In this document: positions 34,909 through 43,846 of the stretch, piece after piece
Layout: each line of letters starts with the position of its first letter
How positions within the stretch are numbered: position 1 is the stretch's first letter
Assembly: GCA_900767025.1 (NCBI GenBank)
Contig: CAAFXS010000101.1
Span: 46,712-110,711, forward strand
Direction: 5' to 3'
DNA from: Clostridia bacterium
Lineage (GTDB): Bacteria; Bacillota; Clostridia; Oscillospirales; Acutalibacteraceae
DNA: 64,000 nt
Position numbers and translations under genes: made by a program
The notes under the pieces: model-generated
Seen by the model: only the letters and a program-made list of their open reading frames with translations
The model's database searches: none
What the model was told of the DNA's origin: nothing

Positions 34909-36549
34909 TTAATACATTCCGCCGCCCTGTGCTGCTGCCATAGCTGCTGCCTGTGCTGCGTCTGCCTGTGGGTCCTTAATATCTGTAACAAGTGACTCTG
35001 TTGTGAGAACCATTGATGCAACGGAGGCCGCATTCTGAAGAGCTGACCTTGTAACCTTTGCAGGATCAACAATACCCTCTTCAATCATATCACAATACTC
35101 ACCTGTTGCAAAGTTGAGACCGTAGCCAACCTTACCTGATTTCTTGATGTTGTCAACAACAACGGAGCCTTCCTCACCTGCATTAAGAGCAATCTGACGA
35201 AGCGGCTCCTCAAGAGCCTTGAGCACAATTGAAACACCTGTTTTGAAATCAGCATCGTCTGTGTCAAGAAGAGCCTGAACAGCAGGAATTGCATTGATAA
35301 GAGCAACACCACCGCCTGCAACGATGCCCTCTTCAACTGCTGCCTTTGTAGCGGCAAGAGCATCTTCAATTCTCAGCTTCTTCTCTTTCATTTCAGTTTC
35401 GGTTGCGGCACCTACCTTAATAACAGCTACGCCGCCTGCAAGCTTTGCAAGACGCTCCTGAAGCTTTTCCTTATCAAAATCGGAGGTGCTGTTTTCGATA
35501 GCGGTCTTAATCTGTGAAACCCTGTTCTTGATTTCCTCGCTGTCGCCTGCACCGTCAACGATAATTGTGTTTTCCTTTGTAACCTTAACCTGACGGGCTT
35601 TACCGAGCATTGCCATTGTTGCATCCTTAAGCTCAAGACCAAGGTCGCTGGTAATAACCTGACCGCCTGTAAGTATCGCAATATCCTGAAGCATTTCCTT
35701 TCTTCTGTCGCCGAAGCCCGGAGCCTTAACGCATACACAGGTGAAGGTACCGCGGAGCTTGTTAAGAAGAATTGTCTGGAGAGCCTCACCCTCAACATCC
35801 TCAGCTACGATAACAAGCTTCTGTCCTGATTTAAGAACAGCCTCAAGGAGAGGAAGAATATCCTGAACGGTGGAAATCTTCTTATCTGTGATAAGGAGCA
35901 TTGCATCGTCAATAACTGCCTCCATCTTGTCTGTATCTGTTACCATATAAGGTGAAATATAGCCTCTGTCAAACTGCATACCCTCTACTACCTCGCAAAC
36001 GGTATCGGCAGTTTTTGACTCCTCAATGGTGATAACACCGTCGGCGGAAACCTTATCCATAGCGTCGGCAATAAGCTCGCCTACATAGCTGTCTGCGGCT
36101 GAAACGGTGGCAACTCTTGCGATGTCGTCACTGCCCTTAACCTGCTGTGAATTAGCCTTAACTGCCTCAACAGTTGCATCAACGGCTGCCTTGATACCGT
36201 TTTTAACTGCCATTGGGTTTGCGCCTGCGGCAACATTCTTCATACCCTCACGAACAAGTGCCTGAGCAAGAAGTGTTGCTGTGGTTGTGCCGTCGCCGGC
36301 ATCGTCGTTTGTTTTTGATGAAACCTCTTTAACAAGCTGAGCACCCATATTTTCAAATGAATTTTCAAGCTCGATTTCCTTTGCGATGGTAACACCGTCG
36401 TTGGTAATAAGCGGTGCGCCGTACTTTTTGTCAAGAACTACATTTCTGCCCTTGGGACCGAGAGTAATCTTAACTGTGTTTGCAAGCTTATCAATACCTG
36501 CCTGGAGAGCCTTACGAGCTTCCTCTCCGTAGATAATATCCTTTGCCAT
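34909..36549 (-). CDS. groEL: Chaperonin GroEL
   Basis: 546 residues, normal length. It has ITLGPKGRNVVLDKK, the ATP-site block NDDAGDGTTTATLLAQALV and the signature AAVEEGIVAGGGVALINAI. The tail AAAMAAAQGGGMY is a shortened Gly-Gly-Met tail. It folds cytoplasmic proteins in the double-ring chamber with GroES. It follows groES after 18 bases, under CIRCE control. Confidence 0.99.
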   Translation of the reverse strand: MAKDIIYGEEARKALQAGIDKLANTVKITLGPKGRNVVLDKKYGAPLITNDGVTIAKEIELENSFENMGAQLVKEVSSKTNDDAGDGTTTATLLAQALVREGMKNVAAGANPMAVKNGIKAAVDATVEAVKANSQQVKGSDDIARVATVSAADSYVGELIADAMDKVSADGVITIEESKTADTVCEVVEGMQFDRGYISPYMVTDTDKMEAVIDDAMLLITDKKISTVQDILPLLEAVLKSGQKLVIVAEDVEGEALQTILLNKLRGTFTCVCVKAPGFGDRRKEMLQDIAILTGGQVITSDLGLELKDATMAMLGKARQVKVTKENTIIVDGAGDSEEIKNRVSQIKTAIENSTSDFDKEKLQERLAKLAGGVAVIKVGAATETEMKEKKLRIEDALAATKAAVEEGIVAGGGVALINAIPAVQALLDTDDADFKTGVSIVLKALEEPLRQIALNAGEEGSVVVDNIKKSGKVGYGLNFATGEYCDMIEEGIVDPAKVTRSALQNAASVASMVLTTESLVTDIKDPQADAAQAAAMAAAQGGGMY

Positions 36550-36567
36550 AATGAAAAACCTCCTTAA

Positions 36568-36849
36568 TTACTCAACAACAGCAAGAATGTCGCTGACGGA
36601 AATAATTGTGTACTCCACGCCGTCAAGCTTAACCTCTGTGCCTGAATACTTGCCGATAATAACCTTGTCGCCCTCTTTAACGGTCATAGGATTTTCCTCT
36701 GTACCGGGACCGACTGCTACTACCTCGCTCATTTCGGGCTTTTCCTGTGCGGATGCTGCAAGAATAAGTCCGCTTTTAGTTGTTTCCTCTGCCTCAAGCG
36801 CTTTAAGGAGCACCTTGTCAGCAAGCGGTTTGATTGTCATAAAAATCAC
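36568..36849 (-). CDS. groES: Co-chaperonin GroES
   Basis: 93 residues: MTIKPLADKVLLKALEAEETTKSGLIL, the mobile loop, and GDKVIIGKYSGTEVKLDGVEYTIIS. The frame begins at 36849; the MTIKPLAD methionine at 36840 is the family-typical start, with AGAGG upstream. First gene of groES-groEL. Confidence 0.97.
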   Translation of the reverse strand: MIFMTIKPLADKVLLKALEAEETTKSGLILAASAQEKPEMSEVVAVGPGTEENPMTVKEGDKVIIGKYSGTEVKLDGVEYTIISVSDILAVVE

Positions 36850-36877
36850 CTCTAAAATAATTGTAATCGTTTAGTGG

Positions 36878-36904
36878 TTAGCACTCTTACTCGTCGAGTG
36901 CTAA
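36878..36904. promoter_or_regulatory. CIRCE operator (HrcA-binding site)
   Basis: TTAGCACTC, nine bases, GAGTGCTAA: a perfect match to the CIRCE inverted repeat. It lies between the groES promoter and start and implies HrcA repression released by heat stress. hrcA is not in this window. Confidence 0.98.
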
Positions 36905-36912
36905 CAAATACT

Positions 36913-36940
36913 ATTTTAGCAATATTTTTCCATTTGTCAA
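36913..36940 (-). promoter_or_regulatory. SigA-type promoter of groESL
   Basis: TTGACA (36940-36935), 16 bases, TAAAAT (36918-36913), directly upstream of CIRCE. Confidence 0.85.
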
Positions 36941-36968
36941 TAGTATTAACAAATTGTTCAAAAAATAT

Positions 36969-37003
36969 AGCCTATTGATACTAATATATAGTATCAATAG
37001 GCT
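36969..37003 (-). terminator. Terminator after ispF
   Basis: AGCCTATTGATACTA and TAGTATCAATAGGCT form a perfect 15-bp stem with a T-rich run on the minus side, 29 bases past the ispF stop. Confidence 0.85.
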
Positions 37004-37031
37004 GTTTGATATGATTAACACAGTAAGATTA

Positions 37032-37499
37032 TTAATCAATCAGGCAGACGGAATGGGCGGCAATGCCTTCCTTTGCACCGGTAAAGCCGAGACCCTCCTC
37101 GGTGGTGGCTTTTACGGAGACGCAATCAAAATCAATATTGCAGGCCTTTGCAATATTTTCTCTCATTTGAACAATATACGGTGCCATTTTTGGTGCCTGG
37201 GCAAGAATTGTGGAGTCGATATTGACAATTTTATAGCCTTTTGCATTTACCTGTCTGACAACCTCCTGAAGTAATTTAAGGCTGTCTGCACCCTTCCATT
37301 TATCGTCGGTATCGGGGAAAAGATGACCTATGTCTCCCATTGCCGCCGCACCGAGAATTGCATCGGATATTGCGTGGAGCAAAACATCTGCGTCGCTGTG
37401 ACCCAAAAGACCAACAGGGCTTGGGATATCCACACCGCCGATAATACATTTTCTGCCCTCTACAAGCTTATGAACATCGTAGCCGTGGCCTATTCTCAT
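37032..37499 (-). CDS. ispF: 2-C-methyl-D-erythritol 2,4-cyclodiphosphate synthase
   Basis: 155 residues, MRIGHGYDVHKLVEGR start with metal ligands Asp8/His10, then LLGHSDADVLLHAISDAILGAA and the C-terminal KATTEEGLGFTGAKEGIAA. It makes the cyclodiphosphate intermediate of the MEP isoprenoid pathway. It shares one base with ispD. Confidence 0.98.
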   Translation of the reverse strand: MRIGHGYDVHKLVEGRKCIIGGVDIPSPVGLLGHSDADVLLHAISDAILGAAAMGDIGHLFPDTDDKWKGADSLKLLQEVVRQVNAKGYKIVNIDSTILAQAPKMAPYIVQMRENIAKACNIDFDCVSVKATTEEGLGFTGAKEGIAAHSVCLID

Positions 37500-38176
37500 T
37501 ACTGCTCACCTCTCATTTTAATAATGCTTTCCGCCATTGGAATATCCTCCGGCGTTGTTATTTTAATATTGCCGTAATCACCTGCAACGGCGAAAACAGG
37601 CTTATTGAAATTTTCCACCAGCTTGCAATCGTCGGTGAAATCCCTGCCCTGTTTTTTTGCAAGCTCTGCCGCCTGTTTATAAAGCTGAAATTCAAAAATC
37701 TGGGGTGTGCGGATTGAAATAAGCTTTGACCTGTCGGGTGTGTCCACAATCTGCATATTTCCGTCAACCACCTTGATAGTGTCCTTAACAGGAACACCCA
37801 CTGCGGCAGCACCGTTTTTAATTGCTGAGTCAAGGGTATTCCTGATTTCCTCCCGGGTTATAAGAGGTCTTGCGCCGTCGTGAATAATGAGGTAATCGCA
37901 GTCATCCACGGTATCAAGAGCGTTCATAACACTTTGCTGACGGGTAGCACCGCCAAAGCAGTAGGATATGTCATAGCTCCCCAAAACCTCCTCAAAGGAG
38001 TCAAAATCCTCCGGACGGCAAACAACTATAATCTCGTTAATTTCCTGTATTTTTGAAAAAACGGAAACGGTTCTTTCAATGACCGTTTTGCCGCACACCT
38101 CCAAAAGCAACTTGCTTTTATCGGCTTTCATCCTTGTTCCCGAGCCTGCACCCAGGATAATTGCAACATTATTCAT
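37499..38176 (-). CDS. ispD: 2-C-methyl-D-erythritol 4-phosphate cytidylyltransferase
   Basis: 225 residues with the nucleotidyltransferase loop ILGAGSGTRMKADKSK, GGATRQQSVMNAL and IHDGARPLIT. It attaches CMP to methylerythritol phosphate, two steps before IspF in the MEP pathway. It overlaps the end of rqcH by 8 bases. Confidence 0.97.
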   Translation of the reverse strand: MNNVAIILGAGSGTRMKADKSKLLLEVCGKTVIERTVSVFSKIQEINEIIVVCRPEDFDSFEEVLGSYDISYCFGGATRQQSVMNALDTVDDCDYLIIHDGARPLITREEIRNTLDSAIKNGAAAVGVPVKDTIKVVDGNMQIVDTPDRSKLISIRTPQIFEFQLYKQAAELAKKQGRDFTDDCKLVENFNKPVFAVAGDYGNIKITTPEDIPMAESIIKMRGEQ

Positions 38177-39854
38177 CTCTTAATCCCTCCGCCTCCTCCA
38201 TTGTGGGAGTTACGAATTCAGTCTTATATGTGTCATAAACCACAAAGCCCGGCTTTGCACCGTTAGGCTTTCTGATATTTTTAACAAGGGTATAATCCAC
38301 AGGAACATTTGAGCTTTCCCTTGCCTTGCTGAAATAAGCGGCAACAACTGCACAATCATGAATTGCAGAATCGGTAATTTCCCTGCCTGCAGTTTCGCAT
38401 ATAACATGACTGCCTGGTGTGCCTTGAGTATGAAACCACATATCGTAATTGCCTGCAGTTTTCATTGTGAGCCTGTCATTCATTATATTATTCCTGCCCA
38501 CATAGACGGAAAAGCCGTCACGGGTTTTAAAGCGCATAGGCATAAGGCTTTTTTGCGATTTATTCTTACCGTTACCGCCTGCGGTTTTTTTAATATATCC
38601 CTGTCCTGCAAGCTCGTCTTTAATTTCCGTAATTTCGCTGTCGGTTTCCGCACGGGAAAGGCAGTCGATTACGGCGTCGAAATATTCAGCCTCCGCCTTT
38701 GCCTCGGCAATAAAATCTGTCAGCTTGCTTTCTGCAACCTGCTTTTTCCTGTATTCCTTATAATATTTCTGTGCGTTTTGCACGGGAGTAAGGGAAACAT
38801 CCGCAGGAATACGAACTATATTATTGTTGTCATAATAGTTTTCCAAATCATAATATGGTGAGCCTTTTTGCAATCTATACTGATTTGCATTAATCAAATC
38901 ACCGAATAGCTTATAGGTTTCCTTGTCTGCGCAGTCCTTCAGCTCCTGTTCTCTGGCAGCGGCTTTTCGCACTGCTCTTTCCTGAAGATTTGTGAGCTTT
39001 TTGAACAAATCCGCACTGCGAGCCTTAATACGCATTAGGCGGACACGCTCATAAAAGAAGAAATCCAGAAGCTCCGAAAAGGTGTCATAGGTTTTATTGC
39101 TTGCCAGGGCACCGTACTGATAAATGGGCATAAAGGCAAAATCCTTGGGTGCATCGGTAATAACCGCCGTTGGCACAGGATTAAGCGCCTGATTTTTAAA
39201 ATCATCAAGGGGAAGACCGTTTTCAATCTCACGGCAAATTATTGGAGAAACACCCTTAACCGTTTCCATAAATGACTTGTAAAGAGCCTTACCCTCGCCG
39301 TTTATTTTACTTTTAATTAATTCAAAATCGTCGGTAAAAATATTCAGCTTATCCTGTTTGGGCGGAGCGGTATAGGTAACACCGGGCAAAATCTCTCTTA
39401 TTTGAGATTTGTTTTCGTCCACTCTTTTAACGGCGTCGATTATCTTATCCTCGGAGTCGGTGAAAATAATATTTGAATACCTGCCCATTATTTCGATAAT
39501 CAGCGAATAGGTTTTCTTATCGCCGAGCTCATCTGTACCGCTGAAATTAATTCTTACAATTCTTTCCAAATCCTCCTGAACAACACCTGTCACCCAGGCA
39601 CCCGTGAGCCTTTTGCGTAAAAGCAGGCAGAACATCGGAGGCTTTGGTGGATTTTCCGGCGGAAAGTCGGTAAAATGAAGCCTTGCCGCATCTGCATTAC
39701 AGGAAAGCAAAAGCCTTTTTGCTCCCTGACGGGAACGCAGATTAATAACAATCTCATCCCTTGAGGGCTGATAGATTTTATCCACCCTGCTGTCAACGGC
39801 AAAATCCGCTATTTCGTTTTTTAAATGATAAAGAAAAATTCCGTCAAGTGCCAT
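38169..39854 (-). CDS. rqcH: Ribosome-associated quality control protein RqcH (NFACT family)
   Basis: 561 residues: an N-terminal NFACT-N region (MALDGIFLYHLKNEI; KRLLLSCNADAARLHFT), a central coiled coil (about 270-420) and a C-terminal NFACT-R domain (FSVYVGRNNIMNDRLTMK, DMWFHTQGTPGSHVI). Relatives bind the 50S-peptidyl-tRNA complex after ribosome splitting and add alanine tails to stalled chains. They are often annotated as fibronectin-binding proteins. It heads rqcH-ispD-ispF. Confidence 0.95.
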   Translation of the reverse strand: MALDGIFLYHLKNEIADFAVDSRVDKIYQPSRDEIVINLRSRQGAKRLLLSCNADAARLHFTDFPPENPPKPPMFCLLLRKRLTGAWVTGVVQEDLERIVRINFSGTDELGDKKTYSLIIEIMGRYSNIIFTDSEDKIIDAVKRVDENKSQIREILPGVTYTAPPKQDKLNIFTDDFELIKSKINGEGKALYKSFMETVKGVSPIICREIENGLPLDDFKNQALNPVPTAVITDAPKDFAFMPIYQYGALASNKTYDTFSELLDFFFYERVRLMRIKARSADLFKKLTNLQERAVRKAAAREQELKDCADKETYKLFGDLINANQYRLQKGSPYYDLENYYDNNNIVRIPADVSLTPVQNAQKYYKEYRKKQVAESKLTDFIAEAKAEAEYFDAVIDCLSRAETDSEITEIKDELAGQGYIKKTAGGNGKNKSQKSLMPMRFKTRDGFSVYVGRNNIMNDRLTMKTAGNYDMWFHTQGTPGSHVICETAGREITDSAIHDCAVVAAYFSKARESSNVPVDYTLVKNIRKPNGAKPGFVVYDTYKTEFVTPTMEEAEGLRDE

Positions 39855-39868
39855 AATAAACCTTTCAA

Positions 39869-40615
39869 TTAAACAGTATGCACGGGATTTGAAACAGGGG
39901 CAGTTATGAATTCAACATCAGGAAAAAGTGCTTTCAGCTTGTCTGCAAGCATAAGGAAAGGAGTGTTCTCCGTTTCAAAATGGCCTGCGGATATAACTGC
40001 ATAGCCCGCCTGGGAAGCATCAAGCATTTCGTGATATTTTAAATCACCTGTTAAAAAGCAGTCGGCAGTTTCCATAGCAATATCAATGTATTCACTGCAG
40101 GCGCCGCCGCCAACGGCAACCTTTTTAATCAGCCTGTCTGTATCGGTGTAACGAATACCCTTTGTGCCCAGAGCTTCGCTAACAAATTCAGCAAAATCGT
40201 CAATGCTCATTTCCTCAGACAGTTCACCTGCGGTGATAAATGTTCCGTCAATATTTGTAACATTTTCAAGACCCAAAAGCTTTGACAGGTTATAGTTGAT
40301 GCCGTCAACTGCTCTGTCAAAATTGGTATGAGCAGATATATGAGCAATATCGTTTTCAACAAGAGTATAAAGTGCCGTACCCTTAATCACCTTTTTCACT
40401 CCGCTGAAAATAAGAGGATGATGTGTTAAAAGCAAATCTGCACCTACCGATGCAGAAAACTCTGCCGCCTCTTTAGTAGGGTCAAGGCACATAACCACGG
40501 TTTTAACCTCTTTTCTAAAATCACCTGAAAGAAAGCCGCAGTTATCCCACTCCTCCTGAGTGTCAAAGGGCGCAATGGAATTTATGTAATCATATATATT
40601 TTTAACTGTTGTCAT
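39869..40615 (-). CDS. Nif3-like dinuclear metal centre protein
   Basis: 248 residues from ATG 40615, overlapping trmK by 14 bases; a longer frame (40633) would only extend into trmK. It has WDNCGFLSGD, LLTHHPLIF (metal ligands), AHTNFDRAVDGINY and SAGHFETEN. YqfO/Nif3 proteins bind two metals. Some are annotated GTP cyclohydrolase I type 2, but a role for this version is unproven. It is next to trmK in most Firmicutes. Confidence 0.93.
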   Translation of the reverse strand: MTTVKNIYDYINSIAPFDTQEEWDNCGFLSGDFRKEVKTVVMCLDPTKEAAEFSASVGADLLLTHHPLIFSGVKKVIKGTALYTLVENDIAHISAHTNFDRAVDGINYNLSKLLGLENVTNIDGTFITAGELSEEMSIDDFAEFVSEALGTKGIRYTDTDRLIKKVAVGGGACSEYIDIAMETADCFLTGDLKYHEMLDASQAGYAVISAGHFETENTPFLMLADKLKALFPDVEFITAPVSNPVHTV

Positions 40616-41240
40616 AAGCCGCCTCCACAGCATTAATGATATCCGACAAATCCTCGCCGGACTTTTGCTTATTTTTCAAATAGTTAAGGAGATGGGAAAA
40701 ATAACCCTTATTTGAAAAATCCTTAATATTACCAAGGTAATAATCGGCTCTGCTTTTAGGCTTGATTTCACCTGTATAATAAGCGTCAAAGACAGAATAA
40801 TACCGTTTGCCGTCCTTAACTATTAAATCACTATCAATTTCAAAGCCGTTGTCATAAAGGAATTTCCTTGCAATTTCCGGATGGGTCATAGCGTTGACGA
40901 TAATATGCTTTTGAGTAACATCCTGCCTTGAAAGGATTTCTGCCACAAGCTCACCGCCCATACCTGCAAGAATCACAGTGTCGTACTCATCATTATTAAT
41001 ATTATTCAGTCCGTCGGAAAGCCTTGTTTTAATGACATCAGCAAGTCCCTCCTGCTCGACGAGAGCCTGACAGGAGGCAAGAGGACCTTTGTTAATATCA
41101 GCGGCAACGGCTCCTTTGATAATTCCCTTTTGATAAAGGTAAACGGGAACAAAGCCGTGGTCAGTGCCGATATCGGCAACCACAGCCCCGTTTTTAACCA
41201 GCGATGCAACGGCAGTTAATCTTTTAGATAGTGCCTGCAT
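40602..41240 (-). CDS. trmK: tRNA (adenine22-N1)-methyltransferase
   Basis: 212 residues, a SAM methyltransferase with VADIGTDHGFVPVYL (motif I), AADINKGPL and VILAGMGGELVAEIL. TrmK methylates A22 of tRNA. It shares one base with the DUF1858 gene and overlaps nif3. Confidence 0.94.
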   Translation of the reverse strand: MQALSKRLTAVASLVKNGAVVADIGTDHGFVPVYLYQKGIIKGAVAADINKGPLASCQALVEQEGLADVIKTRLSDGLNNINNDEYDTVILAGMGGELVAEILSRQDVTQKHIIVNAMTHPEIARKFLYDNGFEIDSDLIVKDGKRYYSVFDAYYTGEIKPKSRADYYLGNIKDFSNKGYFSHLLNYLKNKQKSGEDLSDIINAVEAAYDNS

Positions 41241-41440
41241 TATTTTGACATAAACGCATTAAGCTTTGCAACAAGCTCGTCTGCATCAGTACCGTGAACG
41301 GTGCAAGCCTGCTCAACAGTTTCACCCCTTGAAGCAGGACAGCCAAGGCAGTGCATACCGATTTCAAGGAAAAGAGGTGCTGCATCCGGGCAAACATCAA
41401 GAATATCGCCGATAATTGTGTCTTTAGTAATTTCTGTCAT
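41240..41440 (-). CDS. DUF1858 small redox/helical domain protein
   Basis: 66 residues, ITKDTIIGDILDVCPDAAPLFLEIGMHCLGCPASRGETVEQAC. DUF1858 proteins share the GMHCLGCP motif, where two close Cys may be redox-active or bind a metal. It is the leader gene of DUF1858-trmK-nif3. Function is not known. Confidence 0.88.
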   Translation of the reverse strand: MTEITKDTIIGDILDVCPDAAPLFLEIGMHCLGCPASRGETVEQACTVHGTDADELVAKLNAFMSK

Positions 41441-41495
41441 TTTAAAATTCTCCTTTTTTATTTCTAATAATATTTATAGCACAAATAATAATTGA

Positions 41496-41524
41496 TTGCA
41501 AGATTAACAAATATGTGCTATTAT
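41496..41524 (+). promoter_or_regulatory. SigA-type promoter of the DUF4364 gene
   Basis: TTGCAA (41496-41501), 17 bases, TATTAT (41519-41524), 31 bases before the start codon. Confidence 0.7.
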
Positions 41525-41555
41525 AGAAAAAGCAATTTGAAAGGACGGTGAGATA

Positions 41556-42125
41556 ATGGACAAGGAATACAACCCTGCTCTTGATTTTGACGCTTTTACG
41601 GCAGGTATTGAAGACGGCGGACTGCGTTCAAGCTCGTCAATAACAATACTCGTCTGTTATATTCTTGCCAACTGCACGGAAAAAATTACGGCAGAAAATA
41701 TTATCACAGCTCTTGTCGACGGAAAAATCGCAAATTATTTTGAGGTTTCAAACGCAATATCGAAAATGATTAAAAAGGGCCATTTCACCGAGGACAGCGA
41801 CGGAAATCTTGTTATTACAGAGGACTGCAGATTTGCCGTTGACATTGTTGAAAAGGATTTGCCCATAACAATAAGGGAACGCAGTATTGAGCTTGTGAGA
41901 AAGCTCGCCGCAAGAGAAATTTCAAAAAAAGAAAACCGTGTTGAAATTGAAAAAACGGACAAAGGAATAAGTGTAACGCTCCATGTAAGTGATATAAACA
42001 GTGACTTTATGGTACTGACCCTTAATGTGCCAACAATGGCACAGGCTGAGCTTATCAAGGAAAAATTCCAGCAAAAGCCCACCCAGGTTTACCAAAACCT
42101 AATGAATTCAATATTTGAGGAATAA
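41556..42125 (+). CDS. DUF4364 family protein, winged-helix-like
   Basis: 189 residues. The N-terminal part (ITILVCYILANCTEKITAENIITALVDGKIANYFEVSNAISKMIKKGHF) reads like a winged helix, and a beta-rich C-terminal half follows. DUF4364 is common in clostridia and its role is uncharacterised; DNA binding is suggested only by the predicted fold. ATG 41556 has GGACGGTGAG upstream. Monocistronic. Confidence 0.85.
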   Translation: MDKEYNPALDFDAFTAGIEDGGLRSSSSITILVCYILANCTEKITAENIITALVDGKIANYFEVSNAISKMIKKGHFTEDSDGNLVITEDCRFAVDIVEKDLPITIRERSIELVRKLAAREISKKENRVEIEKTDKGISVTLHVSDINSDFMVLTLNVPTMAQAELIKEKFQQKPTQVYQNLMNSIFEE

Positions 42126-42155
42126 AAAATGCAAGTCTTACGGCTTGCATTTTTT
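42125..42155 (+). terminator. Terminator after the DUF4364 gene
   Basis: AAAAATGCAAG / CTTGCATTTTT hairpin followed by T, directly after the stop codon. Confidence 0.88.
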
Positions 42156-42186
42156 CAGCGTGTAGAAACTGATATAATTTATATCA

Positions 42187-42215
42187 CGGCAGGAACAAGC
42201 CCCTGCCCTACGAAA
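42187..42215. repeat. 29-bp REP-like element, copy 2
   Basis: It differs at one base from the copy at 34879-34907, again with GGCAGG/CCTGCC arms, and lies between the DUF4364 terminator and pstB. A second shared piece, TTATTGACAGTCTGA at 42225-42239, recurs with one change at 11495-11509. Confidence 0.75.
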
Positions 42216-42251
42216 AGTACAACTTTATTGACAGTCTGATGCTTGCATTTT

Positions 42252-43001
42252 TTATCCGAATCTGCCTGATATGTAGGCTTCGGTTCTTTTGTCTGTGGGG
42301 TTTGAGAAAACGGTTTTTGTATCGCCGAACTCAATTACCTCGCCCAAAAGGAAGAAGGCGGTTTTGTCCGATATTCTTGCCGCCTGCTGCATTGAATGAG
42401 TGACAATAATGATTGTATAATCATTTTTAAGGCTCATAATAAGCTCCTCTATCTTCGAGGTTGAAATGGGGTCAAGTGCCGAGGTAGGCTCGTCCATAAG
42501 TATTACCTCCGGCTCAACGGCAAGGGCACGGGCGATGCATAGCCTTTGCTGTTGTCCGCCCGAAAGTGCAAGGGCATTCTTTTTAAGCTTATCCTTAACC
42601 TCGTCCCAAAGAGCCGCTTTTTTCAAAGATTTCTCCACTATTTCGTCAAGCTCCTTTTTTCTGCGTACTCCGTGAGTCCGTGGACCGTAGGCGATGTTGT
42701 CATATATGCTCATAGGGAAAGGGTTGGGCTTTTGAAAAACCATACCCACCTTTTTTCTTAAAGCATTAACATCCATGTCCTTATAAATGTCAACGCCGTC
42801 ATAGAAAACACTGCCGGTAATTTTGCAGTTGTCAACCAAATCATTCATTCGGTTAAGGGTTTTAAGCACCGTTGATTTGCCGCAGCCCGACGGACCGATA
42901 AAGGCGGTAATGCTTTTTTCTCCGATTGACATATCAATTCCCTTAATTGCCTGAAAGTCGCCGTAATAAAGCTCTAAATTTTTAATATCAAACTTGTTCA
43001 T
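42252..43001 (-). CDS. pstB: Phosphate ABC transporter ATPase PstB
   Basis: 249 residues: Walker A GPSGCGKSTVLKTLNR, PstB-specific FQKPNPFPMSIYDNIAYG, signature LSGGQQQR and Walker B VILMDEPTSALDP. It powers high-affinity phosphate uptake. It overlaps pstA by 4 bases. No phoU follows. Confidence 0.98.
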   Translation of the reverse strand: MNKFDIKNLELYYGDFQAIKGIDMSIGEKSITAFIGPSGCGKSTVLKTLNRMNDLVDNCKITGSVFYDGVDIYKDMDVNALRKKVGMVFQKPNPFPMSIYDNIAYGPRTHGVRRKKELDEIVEKSLKKAALWDEVKDKLKKNALALSGGQQQRLCIARALAVEPEVILMDEPTSALDPISTSKIEELIMSLKNDYTIIIVTHSMQQAARISDKTAFFLLGEVIEFGDTKTVFSNPTDKRTEAYISGRFG

Positions 43002-43846
43002 ACATTTTCCCTGTTCTGTAATTTTTTGGCAAGTAAGCCCGAAATACCGTTGATTATCAGCACAACCGCCAGCAAAACCACAGCCGTTGCATACGCCTGC
43101 TCGGTATAAAGGCCCTCGTTTAAGAGTGAATAAAGATGCACGGAGAGTGTTCGTGCCGATGATGTTAAGCTTTCGGCGGCATCGGGCACGGTTCCTGCGG
43201 TATAAATCAGAGCCGCTGTTTCACCAACAATTCTGCCTGTTGCAAGAATAACACCTGATAATATACCCGGTATTGCAGTGGGCAAAACGATTTTAAAAAC
43301 CGTTCGCAGTTTTCCTGCACCAAGGGCAAAGGAGCCCTCACGGTAGGTTACATCAACGGAAAGCAAGGCCTCCTCGGTGGTACGGATAATTACAGGCAAA
43401 ACCATAATTGCAAGGGTGAGAACTCCTGCAATCATTGAATATCCACAGGCTCTTGCTATAACAAAGGCAAGAAAGCCGAAAAGCCCGTAAACTATTGAAG
43501 GAATACCTGCAAGGGTTTCGTTTGTGATACGGATAATTTTAACAAACACACTGTTTTTCCGTGCATACTCCGTAAGATACACTGCCGAAAACACTCCTAT
43601 CGGTACAGCCAGCAATAAAGTTAAAAATGTTATATAAAGTGTATTTATAATCGAAGGCAGCATTGAAAGGTTATCGGTTGAATATTCAAGTGAAAACATT
43701 TCTTTGTTAAGATTTCCAACACCGTTTACAAGGATATAAACAACTATAAACACAACTGCACATACTGTTATAAACGCACTGATTATAACAAGCAGAAACA
43801 CCGCTAAAGAAAGAGGATGCTTTAAATATTCCCTGATTTTATTCAT
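42998..43846 (-). CDS. pstA: Phosphate ABC transporter permease PstA
   Basis: 282 residues, six membrane helices, with IRITNETLAGIPSIVYGLFG and ALGAGKLRTVFKIVLPTAIPGI, the loop that contacts PstB. Overlaps at both ends indicate tight coupling. Confidence 0.96.
   Translation of the reverse strand: MNKIREYLKHPLSLAVFLLVIISAFITVCAVVFIVVYILVNGVGNLNKEMFSLEYSTDNLSMLPSIINTLYITFLTLLLAVPIGVFSAVYLTEYARKNSVFVKIIRITNETLAGIPSIVYGLFGFLAFVIARACGYSMIAGVLTLAIMVLPVIIRTTEEALLSVDVTYREGSFALGAGKLRTVFKIVLPTAIPGILSGVILATGRIVGETAALIYTAGTVPDAAESLTSSARTLSVHLYSLLNEGLYTEQAYATAVVLLAVVLIINGISGLLAKKLQNRENV

Noticed and set aside
34767..35084. 105-codon minus-strand frame across the end of groEL
   Set aside because: Out-of-frame reading of groEL, the REP-like repeat and the terminator.
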